From Vibrio sp. VB16 (GTDB lineage: Bacteria; Pseudomonadota; Gammaproteobacteria; Enterobacterales; Vibrionaceae): DNA of 64,000 bases. The position numbers and the translations under genes are program-made. Below the pieces are notes generated by a model that was given only the letters and a program-made list of their open reading frames with translations, searched no databases and was not told the DNA's origin. Positions 8,761-17,828 of the stretch are shown one piece after another; the first letter of the stretch is position 1, and every line of letters starts with the position of its first letter. Location: the NCBI RefSeq assembly GCF_015594925.2, contig NZ_CP087591.1, positions 1 to 64,000 on the forward strand. The letters run 5' to 3'.

Positions 8761-10098
8761 TTGAAAACAATGACCACTCAAAACCTTCCTACCAATTGCC
8801 ACGTTATGGCAAAACCATCTGGTTTTGTATGTAATCTCGATTGCAAATACTGTTTTTATTTAGAAAAAGAGAAGCTCTACCCAGAGCGAAATGAAAACTG
8901 GAAAATGGACGACGAGACATTAGAGCTTTTCGTTAAACAGCAGATTGATGCGCAGCAAGGTCCAGATGTTGATATTGCGTGGCAAGGTGGTGAGCCGACC
9001 TTAATGGGAATAGCGTTTTATCAAAAAGCCATTCAGTTTGTTGATAAGCACAAAGGTGATAAAAGAGTGCATCATGCCTTTCAAACCAACGGCATTTTGA
9101 TAGACGACGATTGGTGTGAATTTTTCAAACGTCACAATTTCCTAATTGGCCTTTCCATTGACGGTCCAGCAGAGCTACACGATACCTATAGAGTAACAAG
9201 ATCAGGTAAAGCGACACACGAAAAAGTGATGCGAGCGATCAAGCGACTTATTCATCACGACATCGCTTTTAATACACTGACCGTCGTAAATGATATTAAC
9301 GCCCGCCACCCAAAAGAGGTCTATCACTTTTTAAAAGCGATCGGTTCCAAATTCATGCAGTTCATACCATTGGTAGAACAACAGACCAAAACCACGAATC
9401 CTAGTCAACTCACTTTGATTCACCCTGATTCACCGCTTGAATCTAAAGTAACAAGTTGGTCGGTGCCTGCATGGCAATATGGTGAGTTTCTTAACCAGAT
9501 ATTTGATGAGTGGGTTAGAAAAGACGTTGGTACTGTATTTATTCAAACGTTCGATACCGCGTTAGCCAACTGGTGTAAACAACCGGGTGGCCTATGTATA
9601 TTTTCCCCAACATGCGGAACAGCACTGGCTCTAGAAGCTAACGGTGATTTATACAGCTGTGATCACTACGTATATCCTGAATATAAGCTCGGTAACATAC
9701 ACGAAATATCAATCAAAGAGATGAATCAGAGCGATCAAGCCATTGCATTTGGGCAGTCTAAAAAATCGAGATTAACACCAGAATGCAAAACGTGTGAGTT
9801 TCGTTTTGCTTGTCATGGTGGTTGCCCTAAGCATAGATTTATATCGTCAGAAAGTGGTGCGCCTAATCACAATTACTTATGTGATGGTTATTTGCACTTT
9901 TTCAAATATACCTCCCCTTACATGGCGACAATGCGTGATTTAGTTGAGTCAGGTCGCCCAGCAAGTGACATCATGTGGCAAGTGCATCAGCATGAAATAC
10001 AGCTTAAAAGCAATGTTTCTAGTAATGAAAAGGTCGGTCGAAATGACCCATGCCCATGTGGTTCAAACAAAAAATTCAAGCAATGCTGTGGAAAATAA
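8761..10098 (+). CDS. Anaerobic sulfatase-maturating radical SAM enzyme with C-terminal SEC-C motif
   Basis: This 445-residue radical-SAM enzyme oxidises the sulfatase cysteine to formylglycine without oxygen. The radical-SAM cluster motif is CNLDCKYCFY (C24, C28, C31), followed by WQGGEPTLMG. A SPASM region binds two more clusters (SPTCGTALALEANGDLYSCDHYV and CKTCEFRFACHGGCPKHR). The C-terminus adds a SEC-C zinc motif (NDPCPCGSNKKFKQCCG, about residues 426-444), which is not part of the basic family. TTG at 8761 is chosen as start because AGGAG lies 5 bases before it; ATG at 8770 is the alternative. It follows its presumed target sulfatase, as E. coli yidF accompanies yidJ. Confidence 0.9.
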   Translation: MKTMTTQNLPTNCHVMAKPSGFVCNLDCKYCFYLEKEKLYPERNENWKMDDETLELFVKQQIDAQQGPDVDIAWQGGEPTLMGIAFYQKAIQFVDKHKGDKRVHHAFQTNGILIDDDWCEFFKRHNFLIGLSIDGPAELHDTYRVTRSGKATHEKVMRAIKRLIHHDIAFNTLTVVNDINARHPKEVYHFLKAIGSKFMQFIPLVEQQTKTTNPSQLTLIHPDSPLESKVTSWSVPAWQYGEFLNQIFDEWVRKDVGTVFIQTFDTALANWCKQPGGLCIFSPTCGTALALEANGDLYSCDHYVYPEYKLGNIHEISIKEMNQSDQAIAFGQSKKSRLTPECKTCEFRFACHGGCPKHRFISSESGAPNHNYLCDGYLHFFKYTSPYMATMRDLVESGRPASDIMWQVHQHEIQLKSNVSSNEKVGRNDPCPCGSNKKFKQCCGK

Positions 10099-10104
10099 CG
10101 ATGT

Positions 10105-10743
10105 TTAATCGCTGACTAGTTTGGCTCTAAATTGAGAGAGGTTGTGCAGATTAACGGGAGCGATGCCACGTATATTTGGATCGAGTAATCCCTTATCTTT
10201 CAAGAGGCGACAGAAACGAATCACGGTTTGTGCTTCTGTCCCCGAAAACTCTGCTATCTCTCTTGCCGTCCATGGATAGTCACTAAAGCGTCCGAATAGA
10301 TCAATTATTGAATCTAGCACTCGAATTTTCGCACCAAAGCCAGCTACATTTGATAGCCTGCTCTCGGCCTCTCCTAATTCTCTGCACACTGATTTGACCA
10401 AGAAGTTTAAGAGGTCTGGCGTGTTTTGATAAAGATCTTCGATACGTGAAATATGAATATGGTAAACATTGCTTGGTGTTAGGCTGCGAGTGGTAAGGTG
10501 ATACGCTTCTTGACTAAACAACGAGCGATAACCGAAAAACTCACCCTTCCCATACACCCGAATCAAATGTTCTTTACCGGCTTCCGTATTCTTATACAAG
10601 CCAACCATTCCGGAATCCAATAAATAAAATCCATTGGCTATTTGATTTGCACGATAAATAATCTGATTCTTCTCAAAATTATCTTGGTGGATTTTTGTAT
10701 TCTCACTGAGTCGCTTTACCACCGCATCTAATTCAATTGTCAT
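10105..10743 (-). CDS. Crp/Fnr-family transcription regulator
   Basis: This 212-residue regulator has an N-terminal cyclic-nucleotide-type beta-barrel (about residues 20-130, with GYRSLF and GKGEFFGY) and a C-terminal winged helix (WTAREIAEFSGTEAQTVIRFCRLLKDKGLL). It has no N-terminal cysteine cluster, so it is not an oxygen sensor of the FNR type, and it lacks a clear cAMP-binding set. It is convergent with the maturase gene and divergent from the TauE/SafE permease. A perfect palindrome 35-54 bases upstream of its start is its likely operator. The signal it senses is unknown; sulfate, sulfite or a substrate of the sulfatase locus are guesses. Confidence 0.82.
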   Translation of the reverse strand: MTIELDAVVKRLSENTKIHQDNFEKNQIIYRANQIANGFYLLDSGMVGLYKNTEAGKEHLIRVYGKGEFFGYRSLFSQEAYHLTTRSLTPSNVYHIHISRIEDLYQNTPDLLNFLVKSVCRELGEAESRLSNVAGFGAKIRVLDSIIDLFGRFSDYPWTAREIAEFSGTEAQTVIRFCRLLKDKGLLDPNIRGIAPVNLHNLSQFRAKLVSD

Positions 10744-10777
10744 TGTCTCTCGTTCACATAAAATAATTTATTCTGCA

Positions 10778-10797
10778 ATTATGTCACGCGACATAAT
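10778..10797. promoter_or_regulatory. Perfect palindrome, likely operator of the Crp/Fnr-type regulator
   Basis: The arms ATTATGTC and GACATAAT are exact complements around a 4-base centre (ACGC). It sits between the divergent regulator and permease genes. The size and symmetry fit a Crp/Fnr dimer site, although the sequence differs from the Crp and Fnr consensus. Confidence 0.6.
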
Positions 10798-10920
10798 CGA
10801 TGTTCTCGTGCCTCTATAGAATAACCACATATTGGCAACGAAGTACAAATTCTTTATTTATTATGGCCTAAATATTACGTCATAAATAGCAATGTATTAC
10901 GAATTAGCGACGAGGGTCAT

Positions 10921-11715
10921 GTGGATTATTTATTAATATTGCTCAGTGTTGATAGCCTAATGAAAGTGGCATTGGGGTCACTCATCGGCTTATGTCTTGG
11001 ATTAACAGGCGTTGGTGGCGGAGTCTTAATTATTCCTATTCTTCAGGTCATATTTGGTATGCATACTATTATGGCTGTCGGAACCGCAAGTATTATCTCT
11101 TCCATCGTCAAAGCGAATGCTGGTATTTCGCATATCATGGTCGGAAATGTCGATTGGAAAGCACTAAGATGGATGCTATTAGGGGCGCTCCCTGCTACCT
11201 TTATAACCACTGAGTTGATTATCCATCTTTATAGCATCCCCGCGCTCTCCACAACCATTAATGGCGCTATCGAGATTGCAATCATTGTTATAATGCTCTT
11301 ATCCTTAGTCTCCATTTACAATAAATATCGACAATGTGCTAACCAGCAGTCTGGTCGTATGCACTCAAACAAGATAGCCGTTTCTGCTGGGGCCACTTGC
11401 GGTACAATTATGGGGTCGACGGGTGTTGGTGGCGGCGTAATGTTGTTACCCGCATTTAATACTTTGCTCGGCGTGGGAATTAAAAAATCCGTCGGCTCAT
11501 CGCTGGTGATGGCGCTTATTCTTTCTAGTTTAACTGCACTAAATTATAGCAGAGGCGGGCAAAGCGATTTAACAACAGCAATACTTATGTCATTAGGGGC
11601 ATTTATTGGCGTACCTATATCAATGAAGCTAATGAAAAAGATAAAAGATAAACATATTTATATATCAACCCTTATCATTATTGTTATTTCTCTCATGATG
11701 ACCTTATTTAAATGA
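10921..11715 (+). CDS. TauE/SafE-family anion permease
   Basis: This 264-residue inner-membrane protein has about 8 hydrophobic helices and the two internal glycine repeats of the family (TGVGGGVLIIPIL near residue 30 and TGVGGGVMLLPAF near 170). Members export sulfite, sulfoacetate or related organic sulfur anions, or import them. GTG is the start, preceded by a GAGGG ribosome site. It is divergent from a Crp-like regulator that probably controls it. Because a sulfatase locus lies beside it, removal of released sulfate or sulfite is a plausible job, but this is inference from position. Confidence 0.85.
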   Translation: MDYLLILLSVDSLMKVALGSLIGLCLGLTGVGGGVLIIPILQVIFGMHTIMAVGTASIISSIVKANAGISHIMVGNVDWKALRWMLLGALPATFITTELIIHLYSIPALSTTINGAIEIAIIVIMLLSLVSIYNKYRQCANQQSGRMHSNKIAVSAGATCGTIMGSTGVGGGVMLLPAFNTLLGVGIKKSVGSSLVMALILSSLTALNYSRGGQSDLTTAILMSLGAFIGVPISMKLMKKIKDKHIYISTLIIIVISLMMTLFK

Positions 11716-11805
11716 TGGCAAACGGTATCATTTAGGTTCTCAACCTTAATAAGTTGTGCAAGTTAAAACAAATTTTATTCTCATCAATAGACAACTGCTC
11801 AAACA

Positions 11806-12460
11806 GTGCTTTCACTTTTCATTTATAAAAAGGTTTATCGCGCATGTCATCAAAATGAACATCCGAATTTAGTACCAAATCACCACGTTGTTGATAACAA
11901 ACAAAGCACCATTCAAGCATTAACCGATAAAACCAGTCTATCTGAAGCATTTACCGTCCATACAATCCTCCACACATATCAGGCAGCGTTGGACAATTCC
12001 TCCAAACACTCAGCAGGGTACTCCAACGCTGCTAACCGGTTGGGGAATCTCTGATGGGCACGGTCACTCTTTAACGTCATTGCATGGGCAATATGGCACG
12101 TTACATATAAACCCTGCCACTGGACAATTAGATTATGACTACCAAACTAACTCTGGGGTACAAAAATCAGGTACTGGGCATAATGGCGATGAAACAGACA
12201 CATTTTTATTGACGTTAGGTGGGAATCAAAATTCACAGGTTGCCGTTCAGTTACATTTGCATTCACAATCCGTACATGGAAATAGTGGCCATCATATTGA
12301 CCAAACCACGTTAACGGGTATGGATATAACACCACTAGCGTCCACGACATCAGTACAGCATGATGAGCCCGACGATATGGACATTGCAGTGAGTGACGTG
12401 ACCCTATCGATTGATATGCCAGAAAGTGATTCTGGAATAACGGGACAACCGGCACAATGA
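11806..12460 (+). pseudogene. Remnant of a VCBS-repeat adhesin C-terminus
   Basis: Two open stretches in different frames (about 11806-12054 and 12050-12460) each resemble part of a VCBS repeat. The first contains QALTDKTSLSEAFTVHT. The second reads through GWGISDGHGHSLTSLHGQYG and HINPATGQLDYDY to TDTFLLTLGG and ends in an acidic tail. The two parts cannot be joined without a frame change, and no start, signal or long repeat array lies upstream. VCBS proteins are large surface adhesins exported by type I secretion, and such a system lies directly downstream in the opposite direction. I therefore read this as the decayed end of its substrate gene. A short functional protein from the second frame is less likely. 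Confidence 0.7.
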
Positions 12461-12522
12461 CGGAGATACGTTAATGGATATCGACCCGAATAATTAACCC
12501 CTAACGACGTTAGAGTAAACGT

Positions 12523-12555
12523 GAAAAGGAACGCCTAATTGGCGTTCCTTTTTTG
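12523..12555. terminator. Strong terminator between the VCBS remnant and hlyD
   Basis: The stem AAGGAACGCC/GGCGTTCCTT has a TAATT loop and a T-run on the plus strand, with an A-run on the other side. It can end transcription from both convergent genes. Confidence 0.9.
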
Positions 12556-12609
12556 TCGGCGATTCACTCTCATTTAGATATATTGACCCTAATGGCTACT
12601 CGTTAGTTG

Positions 12610-13902
12610 TCAACGTTCACCGAACGCGACACTCACATTGGTATATATTGGTTTCCACAGGTATTGGAAAACCGATTTTTCTCCGGTAGTAATATTCACT
12701 TCACCTGTCATACCCGGCAAAATGACAAACTTTTCTGGGTCGTTATGAAAGTAAGGTTTCTTAACTGAGATCAATACCTCATAGAATATGTTGCCCTTTT
12801 GATCTTGAGATGTCGTTGGTGAAATACTTTTAACGTTCCCTTTTAGCGCACCAAATCGGCTGTAATCAAATGCATCTATTTTTACACGTGCTGGTTGACC
12901 TACGCTTACAAAACCAATATCTCTCGGAGATAGCTGCGCTTTAAAATCGGCTTTCCCTCCAATAGGAACAATCTCTACAACCGTGCCCCCCGGTGGTATA
13001 ACTGCGCCAATTTTTGTGCTTGGTATACTTTGCACTAAACCTTGCAAAGGTGATGCTAATATCGTGTTGCTTAACTTCGCTTGCCCAGTTCGAACTCGAG
13101 CTTGTAATGCGGATAAATCAGACACCGCTTTGGAGCGTAGATCGCTTACCTCTACTTTTTCCTCCGCTAGTAATTGCTCTATTTTCTGTTCGTTTGAGTC
13201 AACTTGCCTAATAAATACCGCTTTTTTACCACGCGCTTCCTGAATTTGTTGTTCAATCGACGCGAGTTTTTGTTTCATTTCCAGTACTCGCAGCTTCGAA
13301 ATGTTACCGGCTTTCTGTCCCTTTTCTAAAATAACAAGCTCTTGCTGGGTCGCCGACAACTGTCTTCTAAAAGAAGGCAAGGCTTTCTCGACACTGTTCA
13401 ATTGCTCAGCAATCTGCTCACTCTCTTTTTCAAGGACGATTTGTTTTTGAAAATAGAGCGCTTTTTGAGCGCTTAATTGGGCCAGTTGTTGGCTGACAAT
13501 TTCAGGATAATCTATCTGAAACACGCCGAAATTTGGATCTCGGTTTTCCAATAACGCATTCATTCTCTCAATGCTCGCTTCTAGGGTCACTCTTTGTGAA
13601 TCTAACTCTTGCAAAGCGGTTTGTTGAAAGGTGGCATCAAACTCAACCAATGGTTGACCCATTTCAACTAACTCACCTTCTTTGACCAAAATACGTTTTA
13701 GCTTACCACCGATGTCACTTTGCAACACTTGCCGCTCACCTTCCGGTATGACTGAACCTTTTGCTTTTGCTATTTCATCCACTTGTGTCAGTACCGACCA
13801 TGTACCAAACGCAATGACACAAAACCCAACCGCCCACGTAGCAAGTGAAAGAAATCTCTTCGTGTTCCGAGATTCAACCACATCTCCATACATATTACTC
13901 AT
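12610..13902 (-). CDS. HlyD-family membrane fusion protein of a type I secretion system
   Basis: This 430-residue adaptor joins an inner-membrane ABC exporter to a TolC-type channel. It has one N-terminal membrane helix (about residues 18-40), a lipoyl-like half (IGGKLKRILVKEGELVEMGQPLVEFD), a long coiled-coil stretch (about residues 95-265), the second lipoyl half (ILASPLQGLVQSI) and a beta-barrel end with PGMTGEVNI. It overlaps the end of the second ABC gene by 8 bases, so the three genes form one operon. The protein itself looks intact. No TolC-like gene is in the window. With one ABC gene interrupted, its function today is doubtful. Confidence 0.9.
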   Translation of the reverse strand: MSNMYGDVVESRNTKRFLSLATWAVGFCVIAFGTWSVLTQVDEIAKAKGSVIPEGERQVLQSDIGGKLKRILVKEGELVEMGQPLVEFDATFQQTALQELDSQRVTLEASIERMNALLENRDPNFGVFQIDYPEIVSQQLAQLSAQKALYFQKQIVLEKESEQIAEQLNSVEKALPSFRRQLSATQQELVILEKGQKAGNISKLRVLEMKQKLASIEQQIQEARGKKAVFIRQVDSNEQKIEQLLAEEKVEVSDLRSKAVSDLSALQARVRTGQAKLSNTILASPLQGLVQSIPSTKIGAVIPPGGTVVEIVPIGGKADFKAQLSPRDIGFVSVGQPARVKIDAFDYSRFGALKGNVKSISPTTSQDQKGNIFYEVLISVKKPYFHNDPEKFVILPGMTGEVNITTGEKSVFQYLWKPIYTNVSVAFGER

Positions 13903-15979
13903 TCACACTCTCCAATCCTTGTGGGCTTTCTGATTCCGGTTGGTTTACTGGCCCTGCGTAAACAACACTTCCTTCATCGAGCACAATGACTTTATCTGCT
14001 AACTTTACTAAATCTAGATCGTGCGAAGTAAATATAACGGTTACCTTACTTCTTTTTCTTTCAATAAATTGACTGAAAACACTTTTTGCTTGTTCATGGC
14101 AGTCAGAAACCGGGTTATCCATTAAATAGAGTGGATAATCGTGCACTAACGCTTTTGCGTCTATTAATACTTGTGCTTCATACCCTATCAATGAATCAAA
14201 TATACTTTGAGGTGATAATTTGCTTAACTCTGAGTCAAGACCATCAGGCAACGAACTCAACCAAGGTTCTCCCCCTACCATCTTGATCGCCCCCAGCATC
14301 GTTTCTTCACTAATACCATTACCATCATCAAGCCATTCGCGGACCGTCAGCAGCAAAATATCTGGATGTGTCGCCCTGTAATAACTCCAGTGTCGAAGTA
14401 GCTGCGGATCATATTGATTTATGTTCACCGAGTTCAACTCAACAACGCCGCTTTGCACAGGCTGTAAACCGGCAACGACACCAAGCAAAGACGTTTTTCC
14501 GCATCCCATTGGGCCTGTAATCGCCACGACTTCACCGGACTCAATTTCAAAGCTAACGCCGCTCAACGCTGGCTTCGATTGCTTCGGAAAACGTAGCGTC
14601 ACTTGTTCGAGTTTTATTGAAGGTGCTTCTTTCGATAGTGCTTGATGTTGATAGCTGAAACTACGGTCATTGTTTTGTGTAAGCGTTCGATTCACTTGAA
14701 CTTTTGACTGCTGCAATAGTTGCAATCGACCTGCGCTATTAGCGAGTAGTTGGGCAGGTCCAGTAATTCTAGAAATAAGCATCATGGAGGCAATAAGCCC
14801 CCCCGCGGTCATGACTTGTTCAAAAATAAGTCCGATACCCATGCCAATAATGGCTAAGGTAGAACAGACACCAATAGCGTAATACAGCGACGTATACTTG
14901 CTTTGAGTTGTCGCCTGATTAAAACCATTTTTCGATGCCAAATAATTGGCTTTATCAAACCGAACCTTCCACGGCTTTAATACATTGGCGCTGCGCATAA
15001 AGCCGAGTTTACTGGACAGCTCGTTTAACATGTTTTGACGGTTGGTTCCCGCAACTGTCGCTTGGTTAGATCCCGTGACCGATTTCTGAATATTACGTTT
15101 TGCAAGCAAGTAATAACACACCAGTGATATGATGGGGACCAATACCAACCAGCCACCAAGAATACCAATGGCTAGCAAAAACAAAATAACAAATGGGAGG
15201 TCAAAAAGCGCACTTCCTAATGGCCCTGAAAACACACCAGAGATACGGTCTGACATTAAGGTCTGATTATACTGCGTAGATGAGGCGGTAGTTTGTACTT
15301 GGGTGTATGCACTAGACAACATCTTTTGCACTATCGCTTGGGAAATCTCCCGGCTTATACGATTCGAGACCGTAGCCAATACTTTACTTCTCAGAACTCG
15401 TAGAAGTCACATCATAGCAAACAGAAGTGCGGCACCAATTGCAATACCTTGTAATTCATGACCAGCGTCACCACCAATGACGTGGTCATAGATAGACATA
15501 GTGATAAACGGAATAAACAACGCAAACACATTAGTAAAAAAACTAACAAGCATAAGTTTCGGTATTAGAGGTCTAAATGCGGCTAGTCGCCCACCAACCC
15601 AGTCAGGCTCGATTTTTTCCTTCGGCGCATCATCTATCAAGATATAGTAACTATTTAGACTATCTTCAGGTGTTTTAGATGGATCAAACTGTTCGGTTTC
15701 TAGCGCGAATACCTGATATTTACCGTCAACGAAACGACCCAACTTGGCCTCTGAATCACCCGTAACAAACAGACACAGCCGATGATCTGCTTTACACGCT
15801 TCGTTATGGGATGGGAGCAATCTATAGGGCAACTGTAGGCGGTCAAAAAGAGCAAATAACTCTTCTATTGTCTCTAGCCCATTTTCTTCTATCCACTGCT
15901 TGGCAAATAGTTGGATGTTACTGTTCACTTCAAGTGCACTTAATGTCTTTTGGGCGCATATACTTAATGATGCATTCAT
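13895..15979 (-). pseudogene. Type I secretion ABC transporter interrupted by an in-frame TGA
   Basis: The frame is open for 190 codons, meets TGA at 15407-15409 (after LFAMM), and continues in the same frame as LLRVLRSKVLATVSNRIS for about 500 more codons. The joined product would be about 694 residues, the usual size. It would have a degenerate N-terminal peptidase-like domain, six membrane helices and a nucleotide-binding domain with a good Walker A (ITGPMGCGKTSLL). The signature region is not canonical, and Walker B (LYLMDNP) has Asn where Glu is expected. The N-terminal part overlaps the end of the upstream ABC gene by 4 bases (ATGA). Restart at TTG 15379 would give a truncated exporter. 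A sequencing error at one base cannot be excluded. Confidence 0.8.
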
Positions 15980-17589
15980 ACTGATGTCTCCATCACTAAA
16001 TCGACGGTAAGTACTTTATTGCTCAAGTTAATAAACTGCGGGTGATGGGACACTATGAATACAATCTTGTTTTTTTCAGACTCTATTTTGATTTTATTGA
16101 CCAAGCTTTCCATACTGGCTAGATCGAGATCGACTTCAGGTTTGTCGAAAACAAGTATCTGTTTATTGGCGGCTAGTTGAGCAATGATATTAATGAGCTT
16201 TACACTACCATCACTCAGAACATTACTTGGCGTGATCCCTACTTTCGTTTCTAGCCCTTCAGGTAATCGTGTAATAACAGAATGCAGTCCAAGCTCTCTA
16301 ACGTAATCATTTACCAACTGTGCGCGCGAAGGTTCAAACCCACATAAGTTATCTAATATCGAACCAAATAAAAGTTGCCCTCGACTTCCTACATAAGCGA
16401 TGTTTTCACGAACAGGAAACGGGACATTTTTTGACGTTACCTGCCCATTAACCATGTCATCATTACCAGAAACTGCCGCAAGTATATGACTAGCAATATG
16501 CCGGATATCGCTCTGAACTAAAACGATATCACCCGCGAGATAGTCCCCCGACGCTTTATACTGGTGCCCAAAGCGATCAATTATTACGTCAACCAACTCA
16601 ATTGCACCAATTTTAGAATCAACATTTAGATTCATAACAACGTCATCATCATTGTCGTTTACCGCCTTTACCATCTCGATTGCTTGATTTGCACTGTGCA
16701 TTGCATTCAACTTTACACGCAGACCAACCAACGCACTTAATGGTGCAACAGCCCGACCTGATAAAATTGAACACGCGGCAAGACCACCGGTTGTGAGTTG
16801 TCCATCCAACACCCACAAGCTACCAACAATCACCAATACTACCGATGTTGCCAATGATGCGAGTTGAATACACTCTTGAGCGAAGGCGCTTTGTTGCTCT
16901 TCTGATGCTTTACTAAGGGAGCGCTCATAATTGATGCGTTTAAACTGACTATAGATACGTGATTCAACGGCTTGCCGTTTGATACCCTGTAACGTTTTGG
17001 TCATTACCATAAGGAATGAAGAACGTAGAGATTCCTGTTTTGCTGTTGCCTCATTCAATTGCTTAGTTCGAAAAGAACTTCCCCAAACCAGAAAAAAGGT
17101 GACAAGCCATACAGCAATAGGAACCAACACTAATTCCCCACCAACATACGCAACCAAACAGAGAAAAATCAATGCGAAGGGCACGTCAATAAGGCCTGAA
17201 ATCAACCCACCTGAATGAAGATCTTTCGTTTTGCTAACCGATTCTAATCCGTCTTGAACGCCATCAAACTTTAGATCAAGTAGCTGCTTCGGCGTTGCTT
17301 TATCTAATAGTGACACAAGGTAGGAAAAATTGGCCTTTTCTGTATTGCTGGCAGCCGCAGAAAGCAGCCAGGTACGAATAAATCTAAGCAGCGCTTCTAA
17401 AAGGACCGCTATCGTTGCCCCTGCAATCAATAATGTCGCGGTACCGTAGCTTTGATTAGGCAGTATTCGGTCATATATCTGTAACACCGTTAACGGCACA
17501 GCCAGTGAAAGGGTATTAATTAACAGCGATGGCAACACAAGTTGCGTAATCGTATTCTTTTTGTGGTTACCAACTGAGCCATACACCAT
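15976..17589 (-). CDS. Type I secretion ABC protein with degenerate ATPase domain
   Basis: This 537-residue inner-membrane protein begins directly with the transmembrane domain (about six helices, residues 15-310) and has no peptidase-like N-domain. Its nucleotide-binding half is atypical. Where Walker A (GxxGxGKS) should be it reads IVLVQSDIRHIASHIL, with no glycine-lysine loop. The signature is LSDGS instead of LSGGQ, and Walker B (ILVFDKPEVD) has Lys where Glu is expected. The H-loop (VSHH) remains. It is the first gene of an operon with a second ABC gene and hlyD. Paired ABC subunits are known in RtxB/RtxE-type systems, so this may be the non-catalytic partner of a heterodimer. Confidence 0.8.
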   Translation of the reverse strand: MVYGSVGNHKKNTITQLVLPSLLINTLSLAVPLTVLQIYDRILPNQSYGTATLLIAGATIAVLLEALLRFIRTWLLSAAASNTEKANFSYLVSLLDKATPKQLLDLKFDGVQDGLESVSKTKDLHSGGLISGLIDVPFALIFLCLVAYVGGELVLVPIAVWLVTFFLVWGSSFRTKQLNEATAKQESLRSSFLMVMTKTLQGIKRQAVESRIYSQFKRINYERSLSKASEEQQSAFAQECIQLASLATSVVLVIVGSLWVLDGQLTTGGLAACSILSGRAVAPLSALVGLRVKLNAMHSANQAIEMVKAVNDNDDDVVMNLNVDSKIGAIELVDVIIDRFGHQYKASGDYLAGDIVLVQSDIRHIASHILAAVSGNDDMVNGQVTSKNVPFPVRENIAYVGSRGQLLFGSILDNLCGFEPSRAQLVNDYVRELGLHSVITRLPEGLETKVGITPSNVLSDGSVKLINIIAQLAANKQILVFDKPEVDLDLASMESLVNKIKIESEKNKIVFIVSHHPQFINLSNKVLTVDLVMETSV

Positions 17590-17828
17590 CCATAATCTAT
17601 GCGCGTAAAATTATATTGGTATATAACTCACTATATTTCAAGTAAGGCTCTGTCTTCAAATAGCTTTAATTGGAAATAGGAACATTAGGTCAGGCCGTTA
17701 GAAACCAACTAAAACTGACATAAATACGATGCGGTTTATATGTAGAGATTAGTACGCGATCCGTATTTAAAGAAAATGTCCCTTAGACCTTTAAATCAGA
17801 CAAATACTTTACTCTCTTTCATCCCATA

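Noticed and set aside
10992..11213. Second plus-strand frame inside the TauE/SafE gene
   Set aside because: It is a shifted reading of a conserved membrane protein gene.
12147..12455. Minus-strand open frame opposite the VCBS remnant
   Set aside because: It is the complement of clear VCBS-like coding sequence and has no recognisable protein features.
15407..15409. The TGA in the ABC gene as a selenocysteine codon
   Set aside because: This position is not a conserved cysteine in ABC exporters, no selenoprotein of this family is known, and neighbouring decay makes a plain nonsense mutation more likely.
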